Shown: positions 44,417 through 53,933, counted from the stretch's first letter. The stretch: DNA of 64,000 nt from Arthrobacter sp. PAMC 25486 (GCF_000785535.1 NZ_CP007595.1:1054001-1118000), one strand, 5' to 3'. Numbers and translations: made by a program. The notes: a model not told the origin generated them from the sequence alone.

Positions 44417-45118
44417 ATGGCAAAGATCCTCATGGTCGTTTCGGCCGCCGATTCACTTACTATGCGTGACGGTAGTGTGCATCCCACCGGCTACTGGGCT
44501 GAAGAGTTGGTGGCCTCCCACCACACCCTGCGTGACGCCGGACATACTGTGGACTTCGCAACTCCGGGCGGGGTGAAGCCCACCGTGGACCAGGTCAGCC
44601 TGACTGCCGAGGCGGCCGGCAGCCTTGAAAAAGCGGACGATTTCCGCGCCTATATAGCAGCCATCGATGCCGAACTCTCCCACCCACTGGTGTTGGCCGA
44701 CGTCCGTACCGCCGATTACGAAGCCTTCGTCATGCCAGGCGGCCACGGCCCCATGGCGGATCTCGCCACGGATGCGGACCTGGGCAAGATCCTGATCGAA
44801 GCAGACCAGGCCGGTCGCATCATTGCACCGTTCTGCCACGCTCCCGCCGGCCTGCTCAGCGCCACCGATGACAACGGCACATTCCTTTTCACCGGCCGCC
44901 GCCTCACGGTCTTTACGGACGAGGAGGACTTGACCGGCGGCACCGGCCCCAACACACCCTGGTTCGTGGAAACGGTCTTACGGGATAAGGGAGCCATCGT
45001 GGAATCCGGGCCAGCATGGAACAGCCACGTGGTCCGCGACCGCAACCTCATTACCGGCCAGAACCCCCAGTCCAGCGAGGACGTGGCTAAGGAAGTCATC
45101 GCAGCGCTGGCTGAGTAG
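44417..45118 (+). CDS. DJ-1/PfpI superfamily protein, Hsp31-like
   Basis: 233 residues; GACAGGAG ribosome site. The nucleophile-elbow cysteine is in APFCHAPAGLL near 139 and the supporting glutamate in TGYWAEELV near 29. The YEAFVMPGGHGPMADLATD stretch is typical of the Hsp31/type-1 glutamine-amidotransferase-like class. Such proteins act as glyoxalase III or deglycase/chaperone against aldehydes. Beside an aldehyde-type alcohol dehydrogenase, which suggests reactive-aldehyde defence (inference). Confidence 0.9.
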   Translation: MAKILMVVSAADSLTMRDGSVHPTGYWAEELVASHHTLRDAGHTVDFATPGGVKPTVDQVSLTAEAAGSLEKADDFRAYIAAIDAELSHPLVLADVRTADYEAFVMPGGHGPMADLATDADLGKILIEADQAGRIIAPFCHAPAGLLSATDDNGTFLFTGRRLTVFTDEEDLTGGTGPNTPWFVETVLRDKGAIVESGPAWNSHVVRDRNLITGQNPQSSEDVAKEVIAALAE

Positions 45119-45698
45119 TCCAGCTTCCCGGGACTCACACCATAGGCAACTAACTTCTCCACCCAAGGACTGATCAAGCCGGCTCAGCGGCAACGAGGGA
45201 GCTCATTGATCGATGGTGGCAACCATCCGTCGTCTGGATGCACTTCCCACGGATGCTTGCTACACACGGCGTGGCTGCATGACAACAAGAGGGCCTCTGG
45301 GTGAAGTGGTGCTTGCGAGAGCTGTCACCAACGCCCGGGGGGCTTCTTGATGCCAGCCGCTGATGCCATTCAGGCTCCGAAGCGCGGCTCAACGACGGCC
45401 TGGCGCGTGGTGGCGGAGGGCCGGACGCCGTGCTGGCGACGGCTTCCAGGGAAGAAGCCCGAAGGCCACCCCTGCTGACGCCTCAATCACCAAACTACCC
45501 AACCCACAACAACAGGATTTACACTTTCACCCACACCGCCGGGGTCCTCGCTGCCGGCGAGTTCACCAAGGCGCGCACCGGTAGCAAGGCCGGCCACCGA
45601 CCGGATTTAATTTAACGGAAAGCCCTACGGCTCAGGCCCGAACTACGCACCTTCGGGAGGCCTGCCGCGGCCGACGTGGAAGTCGATGGTGGGAAAGC
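45119..45698. other. Gene-free, probably decayed stretch
   Basis: 580 bases without a supportable gene. Short open pieces read like fragments (TAGVLAAGEFTKARTGSKAG near 45532-45590 and, in another frame, NGKPYGSGPNYAPSGGLPRP near 45613-45670), which could be the remains of a disrupted gene. I cannot name the family. Confidence 0.45.
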
Positions 45699-46442
45699 TC
45701 AGTAGAGCTTGTTGGCTCCACCGTCCGCCATGAGGGTTTGACCGGTCATATACCGTGAATCGTCAGAGAGCAGGAATGCGACGATCGGTGCAACATCTGC
45801 TTCGGGATCCCCGAAGCGCCCCAGCGGCACCTTGGCGAGGGAATCCTTGTACATTTCCGGGAAGGCCTCGCTCCACGCCTTCACCCCTGCGGTGAGCGCC
45901 ATGGGCGAGACAACGTTGACGCGGATGTTGTCCTTGGCCCATTCGTTGGCAGTGACACGGGACAGCCCGCGGATAGCTTCCTTGGCCGAAGCATAGGCAG
46001 CCTGGGTCTGCTGTCCGACTATGGCGGAGCCCGAACCGAAGTTCACGACGGAGCCGCCGTTGACGGCCAGCAGCGGATAGGCAGCCACCATGAACTGGCG
46101 GGTGGCACGGAAACCCGTATTGAAGGACAGATCCCACTGTTCCTCGGTCAGGTCGTTGAACATGGCCTGTCGCGAAGCATGGGCGTTGTTAACCAAGCCA
46201 TCCAACCCGCCAAAGGTTGCGCCGGCCAGTTCGACGGCGGCCGCTGCAACCGCCTTCTCGCTGACATCGCCCAAGACGAACCGGACGTTCACCCCAAGTT
46301 CCTGCTTAAGGGATTCTCCCGCCTCTCCGTTGACATCAACCGCGACGACTTTGGCCCCGCGGGCCACTAACACCCTGGAAATCGCACCCCCAATTCCTGA
46401 AGCACCCCCGGTAACGACGACTACCTTGTTCTCGAGCTGCAT
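45699..46442 (-). CDS. SDR-family oxidoreductase (FabG-like)
   Basis: 247 residues. NAD(P) motif TGGASGIG (11-18), LVNNAH (an NNAG variant with His in place of Gly) near 85. The catalytic serine lies in NFGSGSA and the YxxxK in YASAKEAIRGL near 150, with a typical C-terminal YMTGQTLMADGG. A secondary-alcohol/keto reductase of unknown substrate. Its promoter region holds a perfect palindrome at 46510-46523. Confidence 0.9.
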   Translation of the reverse strand: MQLENKVVVVTGGASGIGGAISRVLVARGAKVVAVDVNGEAGESLKQELGVNVRFVLGDVSEKAVAAAAVELAGATFGGLDGLVNNAHASRQAMFNDLTEEQWDLSFNTGFRATRQFMVAAYPLLAVNGGSVVNFGSGSAIVGQQTQAAYASAKEAIRGLSRVTANEWAKDNIRVNVVSPMALTAGVKAWSEAFPEMYKDSLAKVPLGRFGDPEADVAPIVAFLLSDDSRYMTGQTLMADGGANKLY

Positions 46443-46509
46443 ATTGACTCCTTGGTTTCCGTTGGTGGAATCGGTCGATCCCTGGCTGTGGACAGCCCAT
46501 AAACAAAAT

Positions 46510-46523
46510 CACAAGATCTTGTG
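46510..46523. promoter_or_regulatory. Perfect 14-base palindrome upstream of the SDR gene
   Basis: CACAAGATCTTGTG, 68 bases before the SDR start. It looks like a dimeric repressor site of the MarR/TetR/HxlR type. No regulator gene is adjacent; the flanking 46443-46999 stretch may once have held one. Confidence 0.55.
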
Positions 46524-46835
46524 TATTGGCTGAAAGCTGGCCTGTGTCGGGCAGTGCGATGTGCCAAGTTGTCCCTACTACCGGTTCTGAGACGAATTTC
46601 CCAGCGCTTGGAATGCTCGGAACTCAAATTTTCCACGATTGCCATGGCCGCGCAGGCCACAGCCACGGCAGGAGTGCCTACTGGTCCACCATTTGCAGCA
46701 CTGCCCCTACCCCATGTGCACCATCAAATCCATTGTGCCCGGCTTTACTCAATCCGCCGTCCTGCTAAACACAGACAGCGGGCGAAAGCCAGCCTCGACT
46801 GCCACCGACGCCTTTTCGATCTCGGTGGCACAGTG

Positions 46836-46942
46836 CAGAGGCCTCGGCCATTCCCCGCGACGTCCTGGCTGCGGCCATGGAACTGGCCACAGCCAGCAAG
46901 CGCGACGGCGTGGACGTGGATGAAGCCGTTCGTGTCCTTTGA
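46836..46942 (+). pseudogene. Coding-like remnant, family unknown
   Basis: A frame ending at TGA 46940-46942 reads AEASAIPRDVLAAAMELATA then SKRDGVDVDEAVRVL, with strong third-position GC as in real genes. Upstream the same frame looks random, while the neighbouring frame reads more gene-like (TDSGRKPASTATDAF). This suggests a frameshifted 3' end of a lost gene. The rest of 46443-46999 shows no gene apart from the palindrome entry. Confidence 0.3.
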
Positions 46943-46999
46943 GCGGTGTGATCCGCCTAACACCCCCAGGCCTGCCCTGCGCGGGTCGGCCGGGATCAG

Positions 47000-47527
47000 C
47001 TACCTGCGGCCGCCCACCTCACGGTGCCAATACTTTGCGTCTTCGCTGCCCACACGCAAAATCGCATCCGGCTGCCACGTTGCAGGCCATAGTTCCAGCA
47101 GATAGAAGTCGAGGAGCTGGTCTGAGAACTCACCCTCCAAGCCCGCATCCCGGCCTCTGGCGCTGACCCGCAAACGATAGCTGCCCGGTTGCACGCCTTC
47201 CAGGGTCCCGCCGGTTTGGCCGGCCCAGCCGAACCACCACATCCCCTGCCCGGCGGGGACAACCATGGATACCTCGACGACGTCCTCCCACTGCAGGTCG
47301 TCGATGCCGGGAGCGGAATCCAACAGGACGATCCGCACACTGGAACCGCCGGAACGCCGGGCAAGTTTGAGGTACACACATTCCGGGGCTGCTGCACCAA
47401 CCAGCCCATTGACCTGGCCGGCAAAGTTGCGATCGAAGTTGCCATCGAACCCACCGCCCAATACCCACATGACATCGAACTGTCCATAGTCGGTGTCCAC
47501 GACCTGGTCCATCAGTACGATTTGCAT
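47000..47527 (-). CDS. Hypothetical protein
   Basis: 175 residues; no domain recognised. MQIVLMDQVVDTDYGQFDVMWV start, Gly-rich and aromatic (GMWWFGWAGQTGG), with a short YRLRVSARGRDAG beta stretch and DFYLLELWPATWQPDAILR near the end. No signal peptide or membrane helix; probably a small cytosolic beta-rich protein. It stands alone, 58 bases from the GNAT gene in the same orientation. Confidence 0.65.
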   Translation of the reverse strand: MQIVLMDQVVDTDYGQFDVMWVLGGGFDGNFDRNFAGQVNGLVGAAAPECVYLKLARRSGGSSVRIVLLDSAPGIDDLQWEDVVEVSMVVPAGQGMWWFGWAGQTGGTLEGVQPGSYRLRVSARGRDAGLEGEFSDQLLDFYLLELWPATWQPDAILRVGSEDAKYWHREVGGRR

Positions 47528-47585
47528 AAAATCAGGTTACCGTCCGGCTGCCAACAGAACCCCGCACCCCCAAAACGCGGTGCCG

Positions 47586-48131
47586 CTACTGCATATGCTC
47601 CCCGCGCAGCTTCGAAAAGAGCAGCGAGTCACGGCGCACGCCGTCGACCAGGCGGTGGGAGCGCAGCAATCCTTCATAACTGAAGCCGCACTTTTCCAGG
47701 ACGCGAATCGACCCAAAGTTTCCCGGATGGCAGGTGGCGCTGATCCGCTCCAGGCCCAAGGCATCGAACCCCAGGTGCAGCAGGTGGCCGACAGCCTCCG
47801 TCGCGTAGCCTTTGCCCCAGTGCCCACGGTGGAAGGTGTAGCCCAGCTCGCCGTTGCGGTCGTGCCCATCGGTGGTCCAGACGGATACCGACCCGATGGC
47901 CCGCCCGGCCACGACGGCGGCGAGGGCGAACGCCGTCGGGCTTCCCACGAGGCTCCCCCGCACGGCCTCCTCGACAAAGGAAGCGGTCTGGTCCAAGGTG
48001 TTGGGGCCCCACGTGGACCAGCGGCAGACTTCCGGGTCCGAGGCGTACTCGTGGACGGCCGGAATGTCGGCCGGCTTAAAGGCCCGAAATCCCAGGCCGG
48101 TCCCACGCTCGTGTGCTGCCAAATAATCCAT
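47586..48131 (-). CDS. GNAT-family N-acetyltransferase (RimJ-like)
   Basis: 181 residues from ATG 48131. The fold runs LGFRAFKPADIPAVHEYASD, VWTTDGHDRNGELGYTFHRGHWGKGYATEAVGHLLHLGFDALGLERI with the acetyl-CoA loop GHWGKGYATEA near 100, then NFGSIRVLEKCGFSYEG. This is the ribosomal-protein-serine/alanine acetyltransferase-like (Acetyltransf_3) subgroup; target unknown. The open frame continues further upstream, overlapping the divergent hydrolase, but without family likeness. Confidence 0.88.
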   Translation of the reverse strand: MDYLAAHERGTGLGFRAFKPADIPAVHEYASDPEVCRWSTWGPNTLDQTASFVEEAVRGSLVGSPTAFALAAVVAGRAIGSVSVWTTDGHDRNGELGYTFHRGHWGKGYATEAVGHLLHLGFDALGLERISATCHPGNFGSIRVLEKCGFSYEGLLRSHRLVDGVRRDSLLFSKLRGEHMQ

Positions 48132-48219
48132 GGTCCGCCCGTCCAGTTGAGTTCCGATCCACCAGCCTAACTGGCCGCCAGGGGTTGCCCGGCAGAAAGT
48201 TCGCTGTGAGACTTGCGGC

Positions 48220-49215
48220 ATGGCAACTTCAAGGGACGTGTCCTGGCAGCTTGGCGGGATCACCATGGAAGGCACAGCGCTCCGGCCAGACGGCGACGGA
48301 CCCTTCCCCGCCGTGGTGCTTGTTGCCGGCAGCGGGCCAACGGACAGGGACTGGTGCTCCCCTATGCTGCCCGGGCGTAACGGCAGCGGGCGGCTGTTTG
48401 CCGAAGAGTTCGCCCGCGCGGGAATTGGCTCCATCCGCTACGACAAGCAGGCTTCCGGTCCGCACGTTATGGATAATATTCCCCAGCTCATCGGGAAGCT
48501 GAGCATGCAGTCCCACCTGGACGAGTTGGCCGCCGCGGTCACCGCGCTCACGGCGTTGGACTGGGTGGATCGCGCGAAAATCATCGGCCTGGGCAACAGC
48601 GAGGGGACCCTGCATGTGCTCCATTACGCCACCAGTGACCAGCCCGTCCCCTTCGCCGGGATCGTCCTGGCCGCGCCGCCGGGCCGTCCGATCCAAGATA
48701 TCCTGCTCTCACAGCTGACCTTGCAGTCCGCCCAGGATCCCGGCGGCGCCGAGATGATGGCCAAGGTTGCGGAGGCCGCTGACCGCTACGCCGCCGGCGA
48801 GCCGATGAATCCGGATCCGGCCCTGCCAGACAGCGTCAAGCTGGTGCTGGCCAGTTTTGAAACACCCGCAAACCTCCCCCTGGCCCGTGAGCTGTGGACG
48901 GAGTCTGCGATCGACTCGCTGCGCCGGGTGGAGATCCCCACCTTGGTGTTGATCGGCGGCCGGGATGTGCAGATTGACCAGAAGCTCGACGGCGGGCCCC
49001 TCCAGGAAGCTGCCGGCGGGATGCCCAACGTGGCCTTCGCCTTCCCGCCGGACGCCAACCACGTGTTCAAGCACGACGCGCGGACCCCGGCAGAGGTGGC
49101 CGCGACGCCCGGCAACGGCTACAACGAAGCCGGCACGCGGCTCGATCCGGAAAGTCTGCAGACGATCCTGTCCTGGATCCGCCGGATCCTGGGCACGCAG
49201 CCCCTGGACACGTAG
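48220..49215 (+). CDS. Alpha/beta hydrolase
   Basis: 331 residues. Oxyanion region LVAGSGPTDRDW near 36-47, nucleophile elbow GLGNSEGT near 128 (Ser), acid in GGRDVQID near 248 and histidine in DANHVFKHD near 282. The whole triad is visible. The layout (GSGPTDRD, YDKQASG) is like the BAAT/YtaP-type serine hydrolases. Cytosolic; ester or peptide substrate unknown. Convergent with the FAD monooxygenase. Confidence 0.88.
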   Translation: MATSRDVSWQLGGITMEGTALRPDGDGPFPAVVLVAGSGPTDRDWCSPMLPGRNGSGRLFAEEFARAGIGSIRYDKQASGPHVMDNIPQLIGKLSMQSHLDELAAAVTALTALDWVDRAKIIGLGNSEGTLHVLHYATSDQPVPFAGIVLAAPPGRPIQDILLSQLTLQSAQDPGGAEMMAKVAEAADRYAAGEPMNPDPALPDSVKLVLASFETPANLPLARELWTESAIDSLRRVEIPTLVLIGGRDVQIDQKLDGGPLQEAAGGMPNVAFAFPPDANHVFKHDARTPAEVAATPGNGYNEAGTRLDPESLQTILSWIRRILGTQPLDT

Positions 49216-49227
49216 CCGTCGGCAGCA

Positions 49228-50346
49228 TCAGCGGCCCGGCGGCGCCCACGCCTGGAACTTGACGGCAGCCGCGCCAACCACTGACCCCGGCACCAGCCGC
49301 AGCGCAGCATCCCGCAAGCCGGCCGCAAACGGTGAGGACAGCTGCCCCACCCTTCCCATCACACGGGACCGGGAGGCAATCAACTGGCTGCGCCGCCGTC
49401 GTGCCTTGTCATAGGACGGCAGCCCCAGCCGTCCCTCGCGGGCCAGCAGGACGATCGCGGCGGCGTCCTCGATGGCCTGCCCGGCACCCTGGCCCAGGTC
49501 AGGGGTCATGGCATGTGCGGCATCACCCAGCAGGAGGGTGCGCCCGCGGCCATAGGACGGCAGCGGCGTGGCAAGGTCCCTGATGTCGTGTTTAAGGACG
49601 GCGTCCGGGGCGGTGTTTTCCAGCAGTGCGGCAATGGGTTGATGCCAGCTGCCAAAGCGGCACAGCAGCTCGGCGCGGTCATCCGCAAGGCGTGTTTCCG
49701 GGGGCAAATTTGCCGTGGCAAACCAATAAACCCGCCCGTCGGGCAGCGGCACCATGCCAAAGCGCTCGCCACGCCCCCACGTCTCCCCCGCTTCCCTGCC
49801 CAGGTCGAAGGGCCCGTCGGTGACGCCGCGCCAGGCCGTGTAGCCGGCGTAGCGCAGGCCGGGATCGAGGCCAAGTGCCTGGCGGGCGGCGCTGTTGATG
49901 CCGTCGGCGGCGATGACCAGGTCAAAGTGCCCGGTGCCGCCATTGACCGTGATCTCCGGGGCGCCCTCCGGGGAAACGGCGGCGTCAGCACCAAGGTGGA
50001 GCGTGCCCGGCGTGAGCGCTTCTGTCAGCGCGTTGTGGAGGGCCGCCCGGTGCACGGCGCGCAGGGAGGCGGTGGCTTTGGGCGGCAGCACCACCATCCA
50101 CGCGCCCGACGGCGAACGCTGGCCGGCCTTGAACGCGGCGGCTTCCCCGCTGGTCACCCGGCGGACGAGCGATCCCAGCCCAACGGCGTCGAGCGCGTCA
50201 AAGGAGTTTCCAAAAAGTGACAGGCCCGCACCGATGGCAGCCGGCCGGGCCTGTTGTTCGAACAGGTCAACCTGGTGCCCGTCGCGTTGCAGCCACAGGG
50301 CAGCGACCAGACCGCCAATGCCGGCCCCGATGATGCCGATCTTCAT
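49228..50346 (-). CDS. FAD-dependent aromatic-type monooxygenase
   Basis: 372 residues from ATG 50346 (GAAGGGA upstream). GxGxxG FAD motif IIGAGIGGL at 5-13, the DG motif VIAADGINSAAR near 150, and GDAAHAMTPDLGQGAGQAIEDA near 275: the PHBH/UbiH/salicylate-hydroxylase class. Uses NAD(P)H and O2 to hydroxylate an aromatic substrate or a polyketide. Divergent from 50477-51451. The frame continues upstream without family likeness. Confidence 0.92.
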   Translation of the reverse strand: MKIGIIGAGIGGLVAALWLQRDGHQVDLFEQQARPAAIGAGLSLFGNSFDALDAVGLGSLVRRVTSGEAAAFKAGQRSPSGAWMVVLPPKATASLRAVHRAALHNALTEALTPGTLHLGADAAVSPEGAPEITVNGGTGHFDLVIAADGINSAARQALGLDPGLRYAGYTAWRGVTDGPFDLGREAGETWGRGERFGMVPLPDGRVYWFATANLPPETRLADDRAELLCRFGSWHQPIAALLENTAPDAVLKHDIRDLATPLPSYGRGRTLLLGDAAHAMTPDLGQGAGQAIEDAAAIVLLAREGRLGLPSYDKARRRRSQLIASRSRVMGRVGQLSSPFAAGLRDAALRLVPGSVVGAAAVKFQAWAPPGR

Positions 50347-50476
50347 GCTGTGGGTCCCTTCGTGGTCGACAGCGGGGTACTTGACCCCCTCCATCCTATG
50401 GAACGCGGGTAGCACCGTCCGGCCCGGCGTGGCAGGCAAGGTGGCAACAGCCCGGTTGCGGGATAGGATTTCGTGC

Positions 50477-51451
50477 ATGGAGACGACCCGCACCGCACGG
50501 CTGCACCTTGAACTGGACCTGGAATTCACCGACGCCGGAGCGGTGCAGGCGCACGCCCGCTCGTGGGCGCAGAACAATGCCGGGAGCGATCCGGAAACTC
50601 TGGCCGGCATGCTGGAGCAGGCCGGCGAAGGGCCCGATGCCGCACTCATGATGCTGGTGGAACCGTCCGAGGTGGTCGGCGGCATTCCGGGTGTCGTGGC
50701 GGTGGGTGCCACCATGTGGGTGGACATGGCGGACGGCGCCGATCTTGCTGCGGACGATTTCGCGGCAGGCGAGGAGGAAGCCGGGACGGCTGCCCTGGAG
50801 TCCGGTGAGGGACTGAACAGTGAGGAAGACTGGCTGGCGAAGATTTTTGTCGATGCAGACAAGCTGCCGGGCCTGGACCTGGAACGGCTGGGTTACTACG
50901 CGGAAGAGGGCGATCCCGATGCCCGTGCCGAATCGTTGCATGGGGCCACGATGCTGCGCGGCGCCGTCCACTGGGCCTACGAATCGCTCATCGACGAACT
51001 CTTTGACGACATTTCCATGCTCCGCGAGGCTCCCGACGCCATCGATGAGGCATTGGCGCTGAGTAGCCTACCTCCCTTGCACAGCGCCAGTTATGGGCCG
51101 TTGTTCGCGCAGAGGTTCCTGGCCGTGGCACTCGATTTGGGCACCGCCTTCGCATCGTCCTTCACAGCACCGAGCTGTGTGGCGCAGGAGCTTGCGCTCC
51201 GGCTGGTCCTGGACGGGGTGGAAATCCTGCCGGACCTGTTCCCATCCCTGGAGCTGCCCGAGGACTGGCGCGGTTCCCTGGAAGACTCCCTCTTTGAAGA
51301 CCTGGACCACGAACTGCTCTACGATCCGGCGCTGGACGGGGTGGGCAGCGATCCCGCACTCGCGTCCCTCGGCATGGCGAACCTGGACATCTCGGACTGG
51401 TTCGTCCCCTTCGCCGACAAGACGGTCAACCCCTACGCCGCCGACCAATAG
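50477..51451 (+). CDS. Hypothetical acidic protein
   Basis: 324 residues; no named domain. Rich in Asp and Glu (DLAADDFAAGEEEAG, LFEDLDHELLYD, EEDWLAKIFVDADKLPGLDLE) with no Cys cluster, signal or membrane helix. The helical, Leu-rich middle suggests a cytosolic all-alpha fold. A weak AGGA lies upstream. Frames further up extend it but overlap the divergent monooxygenase and look antisense. Confidence 0.65.
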   Translation: METTRTARLHLELDLEFTDAGAVQAHARSWAQNNAGSDPETLAGMLEQAGEGPDAALMMLVEPSEVVGGIPGVVAVGATMWVDMADGADLAADDFAAGEEEAGTAALESGEGLNSEEDWLAKIFVDADKLPGLDLERLGYYAEEGDPDARAESLHGATMLRGAVHWAYESLIDELFDDISMLREAPDAIDEALALSSLPPLHSASYGPLFAQRFLAVALDLGTAFASSFTAPSCVAQELALRLVLDGVEILPDLFPSLELPEDWRGSLEDSLFEDLDHELLYDPALDGVGSDPALASLGMANLDISDWFVPFADKTVNPYAADQ

Positions 51452-51583
51452 GCCGCGTCTGACGAGGCTGTTGCGCGGCTGCTGCCGGGGTTGCTGACGG
51501 AACTGCGTCCGGGGTTGCTGACAGCGCGGCGCTTGTAGACTGGAGGGAATTCCATCAGTCGGCTGCTGCAGTTGGGAATGAGA

Positions 51584-52369
51584 ATGGCCACGTTTCGGGA
51601 ACTTCATCAAGGCAATGCCCCACTGGTGCTGCCCAATGCGTGGGATGTCGGCTCGGCCCTGGCTTTCGTGGCGGCGGGCTACCCGGCGGTGGGCACCACG
51701 AGTTTCGGCATTGCCGCCAGCGCGGGAATGCCCGACGGCGGCCGCTCCAGCAGGCTGGCCACCATCGCCCTGGCCACCCAATTGCGCCCTCTCAAGGTTC
51801 ACCTCAGCACAGACATCGAGGACGGCTATGCCGATGTCCCCGGCGACGTCGCTGACCTTGTTGCCGAACTGTCAGCATGGGGCGTGGCCGGGGTCAACCT
51901 GGAGGACAGCACCGACGGGCAGCTGGTGGATCCGGCTGCTTCCGCCGCCAAGATCGCTGCGGTCAAACAGCGCAGTCCCGGGGTGTTCATCAATGCGCGC
52001 GTGGACAATTTCTGGGTGTCTGAACAGGCCACCGTGGATGCCGTCCTGGCCCGCGCCCGCCGCTACGAAGAGGCTGGCGCGGATGGGATTTTTGTTCCCG
52101 GCCTGGCCCGGCCGGAGGACATCCAAGCCATTACTGCCGGGATCACCCTGCCGGTCAACGTCTTGGCGCATCCAACACTGGCCGTGGCCCAGCTCGGGGA
52201 ATTGGGTGTCCGGCGTGTCAGTTCCGGCTCGTTGCCGTACCGCCGCGCCGTGGACGCGGCAGTTGACGCGGTCAATGCCCTGCGCGACGGCCGCCAGCTG
52301 CCCACCGCCACCCCCTACTGGGACATGCAGCGGCAGCTCACGGCCTTCCGCACAGGCCTCACCGAGTAA
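51584..52369 (+). CDS. Isocitrate lyase / PEP mutase family enzyme
   Basis: 261 residues from ATG 51584 (GGGA six bases upstream; ATG 51578 is also possible). The TIM-barrel pattern is LPNAWDVGSALAF near 18-30, TTSFGIAASAGMPDG near 41, LSTDIEDGYAD near 79 (Mg-binding Asp/Glu), GVAGVNLEDS near 107 and NARVDNFW near 142. This matches the oxaloacetate/2-methylisocitrate lyase and PEP-phosphonomutase superfamily. Which bond it breaks or makes is not decided by sequence. Confidence 0.9.
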   Translation: MATFRELHQGNAPLVLPNAWDVGSALAFVAAGYPAVGTTSFGIAASAGMPDGGRSSRLATIALATQLRPLKVHLSTDIEDGYADVPGDVADLVAELSAWGVAGVNLEDSTDGQLVDPAASAAKIAAVKQRSPGVFINARVDNFWVSEQATVDAVLARARRYEEAGADGIFVPGLARPEDIQAITAGITLPVNVLAHPTLAVAQLGELGVRRVSSGSLPYRRAVDAAVDAVNALRDGRQLPTATPYWDMQRQLTAFRTGLTE

Positions 52370-52471
52370 GGCACGTGGCCGTGTAAGGCCTCGCCGGGCA
52401 AGGGACCGTCGGAGCAGCGACCCTGCCGGGCATAGATCGGCCAAAGCTATTCCACCCCGCTCCGGGAAAAG

Positions 52472-52933
52472 TTACGCGCGGCCGCCGGGAGGGCCAACAA
52501 ACATCATGGTCCCCATGATGCCGCCGACAAACACCACGAACAGCACGCTGAGCAGCACCGGGCGGTTGAGCATCCAGCGCAGCACAATCTGCACCCAGTG
52601 CCCGTCGCCCGGGTGGCTGGTCGCGGAGGTGCGCCATTCGCCGTCGAGCTTGCCCTGCTTTTCAAGCCGTCTGTCGAAGGGAATGGTCAAGTACGGTACG
52701 AAGGCGGTCAACGCGGCCCCCACGATCATCCGCGGGCGCCAGCGTTGGTTCAGCCCCACCAGGACGGCCGTGGTCACGTAGGCGATGAACACGAGACCGT
52801 GCGCAAATCCGCCCACAGTAACAGGCCAGTCCCCCATCTTCAGGGCGTATTTCATGATCATTCCGGCGATCAGCAGCGTCCAGGTGACGGCCTCGGCGAT
52901 GGACAGTGCGCGGTAGAAAGTGCGTGGCGACAT
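52472..52933 (-). CDS. DUF3817 membrane protein
   Basis: 153 residues from ATG 52933. Family start FYRALSIAEAVTWTLLIAGM, GGFAHGLVFIAYV near 41, and NQRWRPRMIVGAALTAFVPYLTIPFDRRL near 60-90; a C-terminal helix pair. Four predicted helices. Role unknown; DUF3817 proteins occur widely in actinobacteria and resemble YdbT-like small membrane proteins. 58 bases downstream of the MpaB-like gene. Confidence 0.88.
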   Translation of the reverse strand: MSPRTFYRALSIAEAVTWTLLIAGMIMKYALKMGDWPVTVGGFAHGLVFIAYVTTAVLVGLNQRWRPRMIVGAALTAFVPYLTIPFDRRLEKQGKLDGEWRTSATSHPGDGHWVQIVLRWMLNRPVLLSVLFVVFVGGIMGTMMFVGPPGGRA

Positions 52934-52991
52934 GGGCTGGGTACAGTCCTTGGTTCGAAAGCGAAAAGGTCGGCAAAGTGCCGTGAACAGC

Positions 52992-53915
52992 CTACCGGCG
53001 TTTGCTGGGAGTCCCCTCCAAACCCAGCCGCTTCCGGCGGGCAAGGGCTGACGCCTCGCTGGGTCCTTGGGCGCCCAAACTCCAATGCACGACGGCGAGC
53101 ACGGCCTTCGCGGGCACCGTCACCGGCAGCGGCACCCGGCCAAGTTTCGGCACTTCCAGCCGCAGCAGGTCCCGGTATTCCTTCGGAAGGGAGGCCACGG
53201 CCGCGGCGAAGAGCACCTGGTAGCCGCCCTGCTGCGACTGCGGCAGCGGCGGGTGCTTGATGAACGCGAGCGTTTCGGCCACGCGGTCGTCGTAGCGCAG
53301 CTCGGGGCGGAAGGCCGCCAGCTGGGCCTGCAGTTCGGCCACGGTGGTGGGCGGGTTGTCCACGCGCATCAGCGCCCCGGCCACAGCCCAGTCTGAAATG
53401 TAGGCGTCGGGCCCTCCCGGGATGGCGGCGCCGTAGGCCTGGTGGGTGCCGAGGAAGGCCTGGGTGAACGCGAGGTGGATCCAGCGCAGCAGGTCCGGAT
53501 CGTTGGCGGTGTAGGGACGCTGTTCACCGGTGTTGGCGGTGTAGCGCCCGCGGATGTACTCGTGAATGCGCAGCACCTTCTCCGACGCCGCCCGGGCTGC
53601 CGCGGTGTCGCCGTAACTGACGGTGAAGATCCAGCGGATGGTGCCGGCCAGCCTGCCCAGCGGGTCGGTGCGGTAGCTGGAGTGGTCGTGGACGCCTGCG
53701 AGCGCTCCCGGGTGCAGCGCCTGGATGAGCAGTGACTGGATGCCGGCCACGAGCGTCGTCATTGAGCCGTGCACAGCCCAGGCCGCCGATTCCGGCCCAA
53801 AGTACCCTCCGTCGTCGCCCTTTTCCAGGTCAAGCTCCCATTGCGGAACGGTGGGCGAGTTGTTGCTGAATGTGCCGCGCAGCTCCCTGCGCCAGCGGGC
53901 CACCATGTTTTCCAT
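52992..53915 (-). CDS. MpaB-like oxygenase (DUF2236 family)
   Basis: 307 residues. Family motifs: AWAVHGSMTTLVAGIQSLLIQALHPGALAGVHDHSSY near 45-81 with the conserved histidines, DPLGRLAGTIRWIFTVSYGD near 84-103, and RWIHLAFTQAFLGTHQ near 144-159. MpaB/Lcp-type proteins are heme oxygenases; rubber oxygenase Lcp and the mycophenolic acid enzyme are members, while most bacterial ones are uncharacterised. Located between DUF3817 and the two-component genes, all on the minus strand. Confidence 0.88.
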   Translation of the reverse strand: MENMVARWRRELRGTFSNNSPTVPQWELDLEKGDDGGYFGPESAAWAVHGSMTTLVAGIQSLLIQALHPGALAGVHDHSSYRTDPLGRLAGTIRWIFTVSYGDTAAARAASEKVLRIHEYIRGRYTANTGEQRPYTANDPDLLRWIHLAFTQAFLGTHQAYGAAIPGGPDAYISDWAVAGALMRVDNPPTTVAELQAQLAAFRPELRYDDRVAETLAFIKHPPLPQSQQGGYQVLFAAAVASLPKEYRDLLRLEVPKLGRVPLPVTVPAKAVLAVVHWSLGAQGPSEASALARRKRLGLEGTPSKRR

Positions 53916-53933
53916 GTCCCCAGTCTGTCGCTT

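Noticed and set aside
45430..45615. A 61-codon frame
   Set aside because: Only the last third reads gene-like; no start context.
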